Origin: Bacteroidota bacterium
GTDB taxonomy: Bacteria > Bacteroidota > Bacteroidia > Cytophagales > Cytophagaceae
NCBI GenBank assembly: GCA_023391415.1
Contig: JAEWAY010000033.1
Location: forward strand, 310,001-374,000
Direction of reading: 5' to 3'
DNA length: 64,000 bases
Under the pieces are notes generated by a model. It had not been told where the DNA came from. It did not search any database and worked only from the letters and a program-made list of their open reading frames with translations. Shown here piece by piece: positions 1 through 7,456 of the stretch. How positions within the stretch are numbered: the first letter of the stretch is position 1; every line of letters begins with the position of its first letter. The position numbers and the translations under genes were made by a program.

Positions 1-52
1 GTTCGGCTACCTCGTCAAAGCGTTTCTTTATCGCTTCCAGTTTATCTATCAT
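1..52 (-). CDS. prfA: Peptide chain release factor 1, N-terminal fragment (cut by window edge)
   Basis: Only the first 17 codons lie in the window, read on the minus strand from an ATG at 52-50. They translate to MIDKLEAIKKRFDEVAE. This closely matches the usual N-terminus of bacterial release factor 1, which typically starts with a Met, then D/E-KLEAIK-RF-E-V. RF1 recognises UAA and UAG stop codons and releases the finished peptide from the ribosome. The gene is divergent from the lipoprotein gene at 143, with about 90 bases between them that must hold both promoters. The call rests on a very short piece of sequence. Confidence 0.72.
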   Translation of the reverse strand, partial: MIDKLEAIKKRFDEVAE

Positions 53-142
53 ATTTTTCTCTCAAATGGAATTGCAAAGATACGAATTCCGTTATAGATT
101 TATTGATTTAACACAAATTACCGTTTACATCGCTCCATTCTT

Positions 143-688
143 ATGCCAAAACTTAAAAAAAATCTGCCGCTTGCCGCTTTTTTCGGACTTATGGTCGTTC
201 TTTTCACCGCTTGCGACAACAACGGATCAATAATGGATAGTCAGGCCTTGAAGGAAGAAATCGGCAACCGGAAAATTAAAAAGATATCGGAGTCGCGTAT
301 TCTTGAAGTATCTTATACAAAGGGTAAAGAAGTGATAGACAAGTTAAGTACCGATATGGAAAAAAAGAGCGTCGGCGCGGATACTCTTGACAAGCAATAT
401 CGAGTGGGCGCTATGCAACCTCTTGTCGAATCACTACAACAGGCCAACAAAGCCGAAATAAAAAAAATTATCGCCACCGACCTGAACAGCGCCACGATAC
501 GAAAAACCGAAAAGGAAGTATTTGAAGCCTACCAATACAACGTAGCTCAGGGACTAAAGGTAGCGGACAACGTCCAGATCATGGATCGCTATGTTTTCTA
601 CTCCTCGCCCATACTGGATAGTGGCGAACTCAAAGGCATGTGGAGCGTCTATTTCGACAAAAGTGAAATCATAAAGACGATCCGGTAG
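143..688 (+). CDS. Predicted lipoprotein of unknown function
   Basis: A 181-residue protein with a basic N-terminus, a hydrophobic stretch at residues 9-21 and a lipobox LFTAC with the lipidated Cys at residue 24, so it is probably anchored to the inner or outer membrane facing the periplasm. The mature part is rich in Lys, Glu and Ala and looks mostly helical. Near the end it has a beta-like segment (about residues 142-172, containing YVFYSSPIL and GMWSVYFDKSEI). I considered a DUF3365/Tll0287-like sensor or haem domain because of that C-terminal pattern, but no CxxCH haem motif is present. I do not recognise the family securely. It stands alone between the divergent prfA and the TonB receptor. 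Confidence 0.8.
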   Translation: MPKLKKNLPLAAFFGLMVVLFTACDNNGSIMDSQALKEEIGNRKIKKISESRILEVSYTKGKEVIDKLSTDMEKKSVGADTLDKQYRVGAMQPLVESLQQANKAEIKKIIATDLNSATIRKTEKEVFEAYQYNVAQGLKVADNVQIMDRYVFYSSPILDSGELKGMWSVYFDKSEIIKTIR

Positions 689-844
689 CCTCGTTATAGT
701 TTGGCTATCAGAAAAATACCGGCCAGATTCTTTTTTGAAATCCAGCTGACGCGAAACTTTCCTCGTTCATCGTGGTTTTGAGATAACGGATCAGAATTTC
801 ACAGGCGGATCCGATAATAGTGCAAAACGATAACGAAATCCTTT

Positions 845-866
845 TCCTCCTTATGGAGGATTTTTT
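845..866 (+). promoter_or_regulatory. Hairpin enclosing the Shine-Dalgarno sequence of the TonB receptor gene, followed by a T run
   Basis: TCCTCC at 845-850 and GGAGGA at 855-860 are perfect complements around a TTAT loop. Six T bases follow, and the ATG is at 867. The GGAGGA arm is also a perfect Shine-Dalgarno sequence at normal spacing. The element could therefore hide the ribosome-binding site or act as a short intrinsic terminator right at the start codon. The upstream AAATCC at 835-840 can pair with GGATTT at 857-862 as an alternative stem. Confidence 0.45.
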
Positions 867-3212
867 ATGCGACAGCTTTTTATAGTTATCATACTCCTTA
901 CCCGCGTAAGCCTGGCTTATTGTCAGGACCAACATACCTATACCGTTTCCGGCATACTTACCGACGACAGCTCGGGAGAACCCTTGATCGCCGCCACAAT
1001 ATACGTACAGGAAGACCAAACCCTCGGAGCCTTTTCGGACGAAAACGGACAATATTCCATTTCACTCAAACCGGGCTTGTATACCCTGATCATAAACTAC
1101 TACAGCTATACCAGCGACACGCTCGCCATTATGGTCGACAAGAATATTCAAGTCAATGTACAGCTAAAGGCCGAGACACAGACCATGGAGGAAATCGTGG
1201 TAAAAAGCGACATCAGGCAACCACGAAATACTGAAATTACCGACATGGGAAAAATCAATATCAGCGCGAATACCGCGGAAAAGATTCCGGCCATGTTTGG
1301 CGAGACCGACCTGATGAAAACCCTGCAACTGCTTCCGGGGGTGCAGGCCGCGGGAGAAGGCAATACCGGCATGTATGTACGGGGAGGTGGTCCCGACCAG
1401 AATCTTGTATTGATGGACAACGCTCCGGTATACAATACAGGACATCTTTTTGGTTTCTTTTCCGTGTTCAACAACGACGCCATATCGGATGTCACGCTGT
1501 ACAAAGGAAATATTCCGGCGTATTATGGCGGCAGGATATCGTCCGTGATCGACTTTACGATGAAAGAGGGCGATTACGAAAAAACAAGAGTCGATGGTGG
1601 TATCGGACTTATCGCCAGCAGACTGACCCTTTCGGGACCAATTGTCAAAGACAAGGTTTCATTTATGGTTTCAGGAAGAAGGAGCTATATCGACATTATC
1701 ACCAAACCCTTTACCCGGAGCAGGGGGATCAACGGAGTTCCCTATCATTTTTACGATCTCAATGGCAAGCTGAGCTGGAAGGCGGGCGAAAAAGACCAAT
1801 TTACCCTGAGTGGCTATTATGGCCGGGACAAGCTCAGCATGACGTTTTATGACGACAGGGTCAGCATATTGACTCATTGGGGCAACGCGACGAGCACCTT
1901 CGCCTGGAAGCGTATTTTCAGTGAAAAAATCATTCAAAAGCTCTCTCTTATATATAATCGGTACGATTTTCTGGCCAAAGCCCGCTTTGATCAGTATCAG
2001 ACCACGATCAACTCCGGCATTACGGACTATACCCTGCGGGCGGACTACGACTACCTGTATTCTCTCAGACATAAGATACAGTTTGGCGTCCAGTATACCT
2101 GGCATACATTTACACCTCAGAAGACGAGCACAACCAGTGATTCCGTCCAATTTGACAATGGCGTCGCCAACGACCACATATACGCGCGCGACCTCGCCTT
2201 GTACGCGGAAGACGAATTTGACATAAATGAAAAACTGAGACTCAACATAGGTCTCCGCTATAACGTGTTTAGTCAGAGAGGACCCTATACCTATCTGACC
2301 GGAGCGGATACCATTCATCTCAAAAAAGGGAAGCGTGTAAAAAACTGGGACGGATTTGAGCCGCGCGTCGCCGCGCGATACCTGCTTACATCCAGATCGT
2401 CCGTCAAAACCGCGTTTACGATCAACAATCAATATATCCACATGGTCTCGCTCACCGGCAATTCGATGCCATTCGACATATGGCTTCCGAGCAGCATATG
2501 GATCGGCCCTCAACGAGGCTGGCAATATTCACTGGGCTACTATAGGGACACGCGGGACGCGCGATACGAGTTTTCTGTCGAGTCGTATTATAAGGAGATG
2601 AAAAATCAGCTCGAATATCGCCAGGACTACGTGCCATCCGTCGCGGGCCAACCAGAATCCGATCTGGTCACAGGGAGAGGCTGGGCATACGGCATTGAAT
2701 TTTTCCTCAAAAAAAAACACGGCGATCTGCAAGGCTGGATCGGCTACACCCTATCCCGGACATTGCGCGAGTTTCCGGATATCAACGAGGGACGGGTATT
2801 TCCGGCCAGATATGACCGTATTCACGATCTGAATATTGTCGCCACCTATGACTATGGCAAGCGCTGGACTTTTGGAGCGACGTTCATATTCGCTTCCGGC
2901 CAAGCGATTACGCTTCCGGAAAGGCGCTATTTTATCGAGGGAGCTTTATACTTTCAATACGGCGACCGCAACAGCTATCGTATGCAACCCTACAACCGGC
3001 TTGATCTTTCCCTTACTTATCGCGGCAAGGAAACCAAAAAATTCAAATCCAACTGGACACTGGCTGTTTATAATGTATACAACCGGAAAAATCCATATAT
3101 GTATTTCACCGACGCTTACATAAACACCGAAAACCTCAGCATAAAGCTGTCGGCGAAAAAACTGTATTTATTTCCCATACTACCTTCGCTTACCTGGAAT
3201 TTCTCATTCTGA
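867..3212 (+). CDS. TonB-dependent outer-membrane receptor with carboxypeptidase-regulatory-like domain
   Basis: A 781-residue outer-membrane receptor that would import a ligand across the outer membrane using TonB energy. A signal peptide ends near residue 20 (AYCQ|D). A carboxypeptidase-D-regulatory-like beta-sandwich follows at about 24-100 (VSGILTDDSSGEPLIAATIYV). A TonB-box-like segment MEEIVV lies near 107-112. The plug domain spans about 135-235 and includes LLPGVQAAGEGNTGMYVRGG and LVLMDNAPVYN. The rest is beta-barrel, ending in an aromatic residue (WNFSF), as expected for BamA-assembled barrels. The next gene, a DUF4249 lipoprotein, starts 5 bases after the stop. That receptor-lipoprotein pairing is common in Bacteroidota. 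The substrate cannot be told from the sequence. It is shorter than SusC proteins (about 1000 residues) and belongs to the compact receptor type. Confidence 0.93.
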   Translation: MRQLFIVIILLTRVSLAYCQDQHTYTVSGILTDDSSGEPLIAATIYVQEDQTLGAFSDENGQYSISLKPGLYTLIINYYSYTSDTLAIMVDKNIQVNVQLKAETQTMEEIVVKSDIRQPRNTEITDMGKINISANTAEKIPAMFGETDLMKTLQLLPGVQAAGEGNTGMYVRGGGPDQNLVLMDNAPVYNTGHLFGFFSVFNNDAISDVTLYKGNIPAYYGGRISSVIDFTMKEGDYEKTRVDGGIGLIASRLTLSGPIVKDKVSFMVSGRRSYIDIITKPFTRSRGINGVPYHFYDLNGKLSWKAGEKDQFTLSGYYGRDKLSMTFYDDRVSILTHWGNATSTFAWKRIFSEKIIQKLSLIYNRYDFLAKARFDQYQTTINSGITDYTLRADYDYLYSLRHKIQFGVQYTWHTFTPQKTSTTSDSVQFDNGVANDHIYARDLALYAEDEFDINEKLRLNIGLRYNVFSQRGPYTYLTGADTIHLKKGKRVKNWDGFEPRVAARYLLTSRSSVKTAFTINNQYIHMVSLTGNSMPFDIWLPSSIWIGPQRGWQYSLGYYRDTRDARYEFSVESYYKEMKNQLEYRQDYVPSVAGQPESDLVTGRGWAYGIEFFLKKKHGDLQGWIGYTLSRTLREFPDINEGRVFPARYDRIHDLNIVATYDYGKRWTFGATFIFASGQAITLPERRYFIEGALYFQYGDRNSYRMQPYNRLDLSLTYRGKETKKFKSNWTLAVYNVYNRKNPYMYFTDAYINTENLSIKLSAKKLYLFPILPSLTWNFSF

Positions 3213-3216
3213 CACG

Positions 3217-4161
3217 ATGAACAACACGTTTCGAAACATCATATTCCACCTGCTCGCGTTACTTCTGGTCGCCTGCGAAAAAGAAATCGAGATCAAACCA
3301 AATGACGGTAAAGACCTGATTGTAGTAGAAGGACATATAGAGCCCGACTGGCCTCCATACGTGATCTTGACCCGCAGTCAGACATTTTTTTCCGCGAGCG
3401 ACGCCTCATCCATTGGCGCCATGTTTGTCAAGGGAGCCAACGTCGTCATTTCCGATGGCGACAAGACGGTTACTTTACATGAACTGGCCAGCGACGACTT
3501 GCCGGCGGCCCTAATCGATTCAATATCCAAACGCGTAGGTTTGCCGCTGGCTTCTCCAAATAATCCGGACGGCCTAAAAGCGATCATATACACGACAACG
3601 GAACTTGCCGGCAGAGAGGGCGGCGTCTATACATTGACCATAGAAGCGGACGGGCGGCGGCTTTCGGCGGTTACGACGATACCCAAACGTATCGAACTTG
3701 ACTCCGTATGGACCATACCTCACCCTCATGTCGACACGCTGCGTACCCTCATGGTCCGGTACACAGATCCACCGGCGGAGGAAAACCATGTCCGCTACTT
3801 TACCTCCGTAAACGGCGGCTTCTTCTTTCCTCCTTATTTTTCTTCCGTACTTGACGAGAACACGTACTTCAACGCCAATGGAAAAACATTTGACATACCT
3901 CTCGAAAAGGGACACAACCGATACAGCGATATAGACTTTTCCATATATTCTTATTTCGCCGCCAGTGATACCATTGTATTACGCTGGTGCGCCATCGACC
4001 GGGCGCATTTCCGATTCTGGAGCACCGCCGAGTTTAACCGCAACAGCGGGGGCAACCCCTTTAGCAACCCGACCCATATCAGCAGCAACATCAAAGGCGG
4101 TATGGGCGTATGGGGAGGATACAACCCGACATACTACATCCTGTTTCCGACAGGGAATTGA
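3217..4161 (+). CDS. DUF4249 lipoprotein, partner of the TonB receptor
   Basis: A 314-residue lipoprotein with the lipobox LLVAC (Cys20). Immediately after it comes the segment EKEIEIKPNDGKDLIVVEGH, typical of DUF4249 proteins. A beta-rich body follows with the family-like features YVILTRSQTFF, GGVYTLTIEADGR and a Gly/Asn-rich C-terminus ending in YYILFPTGN. DUF4249 proteins are regularly encoded next to small TonB receptors in Bacteroidota and probably sit on the outer-membrane surface as an accessory lid or binding subunit, but no biochemical function is established to my knowledge. The gene follows the receptor stop by only 5 bases and precedes the aminotransferase by 10 bases, so the three are almost certainly co-transcribed. 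Confidence 0.85.
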   Translation: MNNTFRNIIFHLLALLLVACEKEIEIKPNDGKDLIVVEGHIEPDWPPYVILTRSQTFFSASDASSIGAMFVKGANVVISDGDKTVTLHELASDDLPAALIDSISKRVGLPLASPNNPDGLKAIIYTTTELAGREGGVYTLTIEADGRRLSAVTTIPKRIELDSVWTIPHPHVDTLRTLMVRYTDPPAEENHVRYFTSVNGGFFFPPYFSSVLDENTYFNANGKTFDIPLEKGHNRYSDIDFSIYSYFAASDTIVLRWCAIDRAHFRFWSTAEFNRNSGGNPFSNPTHISSNIKGGMGVWGGYNPTYYILFPTGN

Positions 4162-4171
4162 CAAGACGAGC

Positions 4172-5305
4172 ATGAATATCGACCAAATACGAAATGAACT
4201 TCCAGCCCTGAATCAACGACTTTACTTCAACGCGGGTACCTGCGGTCCACTACCCGTATCCGTCATTGAACGCGTGAAAGAAAACCTGGTCGAACAGCTC
4301 CGTTATGGCCGCGCGGATTCGGAATATTTTGAGCGACTCGCTATCACCAGAGAGGAATGCAAGTCAATGATTTCTTCCATGATCCAATGTCAGCCAGAAG
4401 AAATCAGCCTGACCAGCTCCACCACCGAAGGGCTTAATATGGTAATCAATGGACTGGACTGGCAAGCCGGCGATGAAATCATTACCACCAACGCCGAGCA
4501 TCCTAGTGGATATAGTCCTTTATTCAATCTCCGGCACAAAGGAATAAAAATTCACTTCCTGGACGTTATTCAAGGTTTCGATTCCATCCTCGACCAATTT
4601 CAGCAACTGCTCAGTAGCCGCGTCAAACTACTTAGCGTATCTCATGTCATCTACTGCACAGGAGACAAATTGCCCGCGCGTGAACTCGCGAATCTCGCCT
4701 CACGACATGACGTACCGGTACTGCTCGACGGAGCGCAGGCTTTTGGAGCCACAGCGCTCGATATGAAGAGTCTGAATTGCGACTTCTACGCCGCGCCCGG
4801 CCAAAAATGGCTTTGTGGTCCCGAGGGAACCGGCTTTTTATATATTAAGGCCCAATCCAGACATCGGATAAAACCGGTTTTTACGAGCTATAACTCTATA
4901 AAGAACATGGAACTTTATGAAAAAGTGGAGTACGAAAAAGACGGACGCGCGTTTGAAGCGACGACTCTACAACCTGCCGCGTTGGCTGGAATGCTCGAGG
5001 CCCTAAGATGGACACGTTCAATCGGGCTTGAAGAAAAAGAAAAACGGAACAAGGCCTTAAGCGCTTTCGCCTGGGAATTACTTAAAAAAAATCCCAATGT
5101 TAGTGTCATTAACAACCATCGCCCGGAAAACCTGATTAGTTTTCACACAAAATCGCTTGAATCGAGGGAAGTAGCCCTCCGGTTGTGGCAAAAAGGAATT
5201 GTAGTAAGACCCGTACCAATTACGGAAGCCACCCGAATCTCAGTGGGCTTTTATAATACGGAAGAAGAAATCGAACAAATTGACCATTGCCTGAAACTAT
5301 GGTGA
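4172..5305 (+). CDS. Class V aminotransferase (SufS / isopenicillin-N-epimerase-like PLP enzyme)
   Basis: A 377-residue pyridoxal-phosphate enzyme of the class V fold. The start MNIDQIRNELPALNQRLYFN at 4172 was chosen because this is the normal N-terminus of the family. The open frame continues upstream to 3965, but only inside the DUF4249 gene. Visible motifs: LTSSTTEGLNMVI (cofactor phosphate region), LSVSHVIYCTG, LLDGAQAFG (Asp binding the PLP nitrogen) and PGQKWLCGPEGTGFLY, with the Schiff-base Lys at about residue 212. There is no obvious catalytic Cys loop of the SufS type, so a desulfurase role is doubtful. Epimerase, lyase or aminotransferase activity is possible. It lies 10 bases after the DUF4249 gene, which suggests a link between receptor uptake and processing of an amino-acid-like compound, but that is inference. 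Confidence 0.85.
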   Translation: MNIDQIRNELPALNQRLYFNAGTCGPLPVSVIERVKENLVEQLRYGRADSEYFERLAITREECKSMISSMIQCQPEEISLTSSTTEGLNMVINGLDWQAGDEIITTNAEHPSGYSPLFNLRHKGIKIHFLDVIQGFDSILDQFQQLLSSRVKLLSVSHVIYCTGDKLPARELANLASRHDVPVLLDGAQAFGATALDMKSLNCDFYAAPGQKWLCGPEGTGFLYIKAQSRHRIKPVFTSYNSIKNMELYEKVEYEKDGRAFEATTLQPAALAGMLEALRWTRSIGLEEKEKRNKALSAFAWELLKKNPNVSVINNHRPENLISFHTKSLESREVALRLWQKGIVVRPVPITEATRISVGFYNTEEEIEQIDHCLKLW

Positions 5306-5474
5306 AAATTTTTAGTGCTACCCTGAGCTCGAAGAAGGCAATACATTGTCTTCAACAAAATAAACGACAGTAACGGCAAAGCTCAGAGGCGATCCGGATA
5401 AGTGTATCCTTTGGTGTGGAACGCGATAAACGTACATTCAGGCAGTGGTGTTTTAACTCAACGTGAACGGATGA

Positions 5475-5810
5475 TCAGAGAGAATTTCTTTTTTTCATCT
5501 CGAGCTCTATGTAAAAGTCAAACGCCAGTTGATTGAGTTGATCATTCCTTTGTGGATCTACCCGCTCCGCGTATAGGTCCAGCGTATCGTAATACCACCG
5601 GAACAGCTCGTCCGGTCTGGATTCAAAGCCCATAAAAGCCAGGATGAGTATACCAATATCCACGGAGCAATGGGAGGAGTCAAAGCCCAGGTTATCCAAA
5701 CCGGATGTCAGCTTTCGGTTTTTGAGCTCTTCACGGATCATATAGAGTATGATCTCGGATCTGGGCGGTAGTTTGACCAGCCTCAGATTGGTTGGAAGTT
5801 TAATTTGCAT
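5475..5810 (-). CDS. Small uncharacterised protein, paralogue of the protein at 23579-23899
   Basis: A 111-residue soluble protein. I chose the start at 5810 (MQIKLPTNLRLVKLPP) because it gives a length close to its 106-residue paralogue. The frame is open further upstream to 5948, but that would run through the divergent regulatory region. Shared positions with the paralogue include E-L/M-KN-KL, GL-N-G, a D-containing helix then MGFE, and LNQLA near the end followed by a charged tail. No catalytic motif, membrane segment or signal peptide is visible, and it is probably all-helical. The gene is divergent from an XRE regulator at 5975, and the paralogue is also near XRE genes, so a regulatory or partner role is likely. 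I do not recognise a named family. Confidence 0.72.
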   Translation of the reverse strand: MQIKLPTNLRLVKLPPRSEIILYMIREELKNRKLTSGLDNLGFDSSHCSVDIGILILAFMGFESRPDELFRWYYDTLDLYAERVDPQRNDQLNQLAFDFYIELEMKKRNSL

Positions 5811-5909
5811 TTTTTTATTGATTATTAGTTGAAGGTTTCTTCTCATAAGTTTTCGGGGGAATGTTGTTTTAAAAAGTGACTTGGTATAAATTAGCGACAT
5901 TCGTTTGTT

Positions 5910-5931
5910 TTGCGCCTCAAAATTGGCGCAA
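5910..5931. promoter_or_regulatory. Inverted repeat, candidate operator between divergent small gene and XRE gene
   Basis: TTGCGCC at 5910-5916 and GGCGCAA at 5925-5931 are exact reverse complements separated by 8 bases (TCAAAATT). The element lies in the divergent intergenic region, 44 bases before the XRE start and about 100 bases from the start of the minus-strand gene. Dyads of this size are typical binding sites for dimeric XRE-type repressors, so autoregulation by the adjacent regulator is the simplest idea. It has not been tested. Confidence 0.5.
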
Positions 5932-5974
5932 TTTTTACACAATTGCAATTTTAAACCACAAAATTTATCCGCGT

Positions 5975-6418
5975 ATGAGTAATTTTTTCGGAAAAAACTT
6001 AAGCTACCTGAGAAGCGCCTTTAATATGAGCCAGACAGAACTATCTGAAAGCGTAAATATTAACAGGACAACTATTTCGGACTATGAACGAGGTAGAAGT
6101 GAACCGAGCCTGACCAAGTTAAAGGCCATTGCGGACAAATTCAACATACCGGCGGACATGCTCCTTGGAGACACCATCCAGCTAATGGAATACGTGAATA
6201 AGTTAAAAAAGCGTGAAGAATACCTCAGCTATGGCGATGGTTCCCACATGCTCGCGCTGGATTATAGCGCCGAATACTCCAAAAACACCAAGGAATCAAA
6301 TGATAAAGAACGAATCATAGCCGCTCAGGAGCAAACCATTCATTCTTTGAGCACAACCATCGCGGTTCTGATGGACCGGATCAAAGACCTGGAAGGCCAG
6401 CTAAGAAGCCATGAATAA
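5975..6418 (+). CDS. XRE-family transcriptional regulator with C-terminal coiled coil
   Basis: A 147-residue regulator. The start at 5975 (MSNFFGKNLSYLR) directly precedes the helix-turn-helix. The upstream in-frame extension to 5876 runs through the operator-like dyad and is unlikely to be translated. Residues about 5-62 form a Cro/C1-type domain (MSQTELSESVNINRTTISDY, then ERGRSEPS). A charged linker follows, and the last 45 residues form a heptad-like coiled coil (ERIIAAQEQTIHSLSTTIAV). The second regulator at 6905 has the same architecture and an identical SDYERGRSEPS patch but a different recognition helix. The coiled coils could allow homo- or hetero-dimers. No metabolite or protease domain is present, so the signal is unknown. 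Confidence 0.88.
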   Translation: MSNFFGKNLSYLRSAFNMSQTELSESVNINRTTISDYERGRSEPSLTKLKAIADKFNIPADMLLGDTIQLMEYVNKLKKREEYLSYGDGSHMLALDYSAEYSKNTKESNDKERIIAAQEQTIHSLSTTIAVLMDRIKDLEGQLRSHE

Positions 6419-6904
6419 CCCGCGATGAAAGCGGCATTCTCTCCGACCGATGCAACATTTCTCCGACTATATCCGAAATAATTCGCGTTAGGGGCGTAAT
6501 CTCTTCATTGCCGAGACATTTATCCACACCCATGCTTTCTTTTGTAAAATTTTTACCCTTATGAAAGCCCGATTTTGAATTAGATTGACAATAAATTAGA
6601 CCGACCAAGCACCAAAAGTCTATTATACAGTCAATTAACAAGGATAGTTTATCCCTTCTTAGCCCAATACAAGCTTCCGGCTCATGTGACTTTTGTGTAA
6701 CTTCGCGTTTTACAACCAACTTCTTTCAGCACGAAGTCCGGTTTCATTTGAACTATTAAAGCGGCGCGCTTCTTGCGGAACCCGAATGAATCGCCGCGAA
6801 GTTTATAATCAAAGGAGCGATGATTCATAAAGTGACCCGGTTTTTAGCAGGTCTCTTGGCGGACGCTAAACGGGGAGGTAAAATTTTTACAGATTTTCAA
6901 CAAT
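6419..6904. other. Gap between the two coiled-coil XRE genes (486 bases)
   Basis: No convincing gene is seen. A minus-strand frame of 112 codons (6381-6719) overlaps the end of the XRE gene, and its translation has neither domain nor typical composition. An imperfect dyad lies at 6786-6792 (ATGAATC) and 6822-6828 (GATTCAT), 29 bases apart. It lies upstream of the second XRE gene and might be regulatory. The length of the gap suggests that the second regulator has its own promoter. Confidence 0.5.
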
Positions 6905-7357
6905 ATGATAAAAAAGAACATGGATTTACTATCTAAGAATCTGGTCTGGTATAGAAAAAATATGGGGTTCAATCAGGAAGAGATGGCTAGACAGATCAAA
7001 GTGAGCAGAAATCAATGGTCAGATTACGAACGGGGACGGAGCGAGCCTAGTATTAGCACGGTTGTCCGGATCGCGGCTTTCCTAAAAGTATCCCTTGATG
7101 AGTTGCTTAGCGACCGGATAGAAAATATCACTTTTGAAAATGGAGAAGTCGTGCGAAAATCAGCCCCCGACGCATCTAAAGCGGCACCCGTATCTTCCTC
7201 ACAACAGACTCAGGCCATCTCATCCGACGATGTCGACAAGGTATATGAAACACAACGTGAAGTAATACAAACCCAAAAAGCGTTAATCGACGCGCTTAAC
7301 GACAATATCGCGTTTTTGAAGCAAAGGATCGCCGACCTTGAAAAGAAAACACGCTAA
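6905..7357 (+). CDS. XRE-family transcriptional regulator with C-terminal coiled coil, paralogue of the upstream XRE
   Basis: A 150-residue paralogue of the protein at 5975-6418. A Cro/C1 helix-turn-helix spans about residues 10-66 (FNQEEMARQIKVSRNQWSDY, then ERGRSEPS). A Ser/Ala/Gln-rich flexible linker covers about 80-108, and a C-terminal coiled coil covers about 112-149 (VIQTQKALIDALNDNIAFLK). A second Met at codon 6 (6920) is an equally plausible start. The recognition-helix residues (SRNQW) differ from those of its neighbour (NRTTI), so the two probably bind different sites, while the shared YERGRSEPS face and the coiled coils hint at a common partner. The gene ends ahead of a shared terminator with icd. 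Confidence 0.87.
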   Translation: MIKKNMDLLSKNLVWYRKNMGFNQEEMARQIKVSRNQWSDYERGRSEPSISTVVRIAAFLKVSLDELLSDRIENITFENGEVVRKSAPDASKAAPVSSSQQTQAISSDDVDKVYETQREVIQTQKALIDALNDNIAFLKQRIADLEKKTR

Positions 7358-7395
7358 AAAGCGCCGATATATAGAGGACGGGCCATGTTCCGACC

Positions 7396-7432
7396 AAAAA
7401 AAAGAGGCCGCCTTCCGGACAGCCTCTTTTAG
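7396..7432. terminator. Bidirectional intrinsic terminator between XRE gene and icd
   Basis: AAAAGAGGC at 7400-7408 pairs with GCCTCTTTT at 7422-7430 around a 13-base loop. The plus strand ends in TTTT, and the minus strand ends in eight T bases (A run at 7396-7403). It sits between the convergent ends of the XRE gene (7357) and icd (7457) and would stop transcription from both sides, more strongly for icd. Confidence 0.8.
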
Positions 7433-7456
7433 CTTTAATCAAAAGTCCATATATGT

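Noticed and set aside
1671..2525. A 284-codon open frame on the minus strand inside the TonB receptor gene
   Set aside because: It is antisense to a clear beta-barrel coding region, has no domain or family pattern, and its openness follows from the codon use of the sense gene.
6381..6719. A 112-codon minus-strand frame overlapping the end of the first coiled-coil XRE gene
   Set aside because: Its composition is atypical, with no motif or signal, and it overlaps the end of a secure gene.
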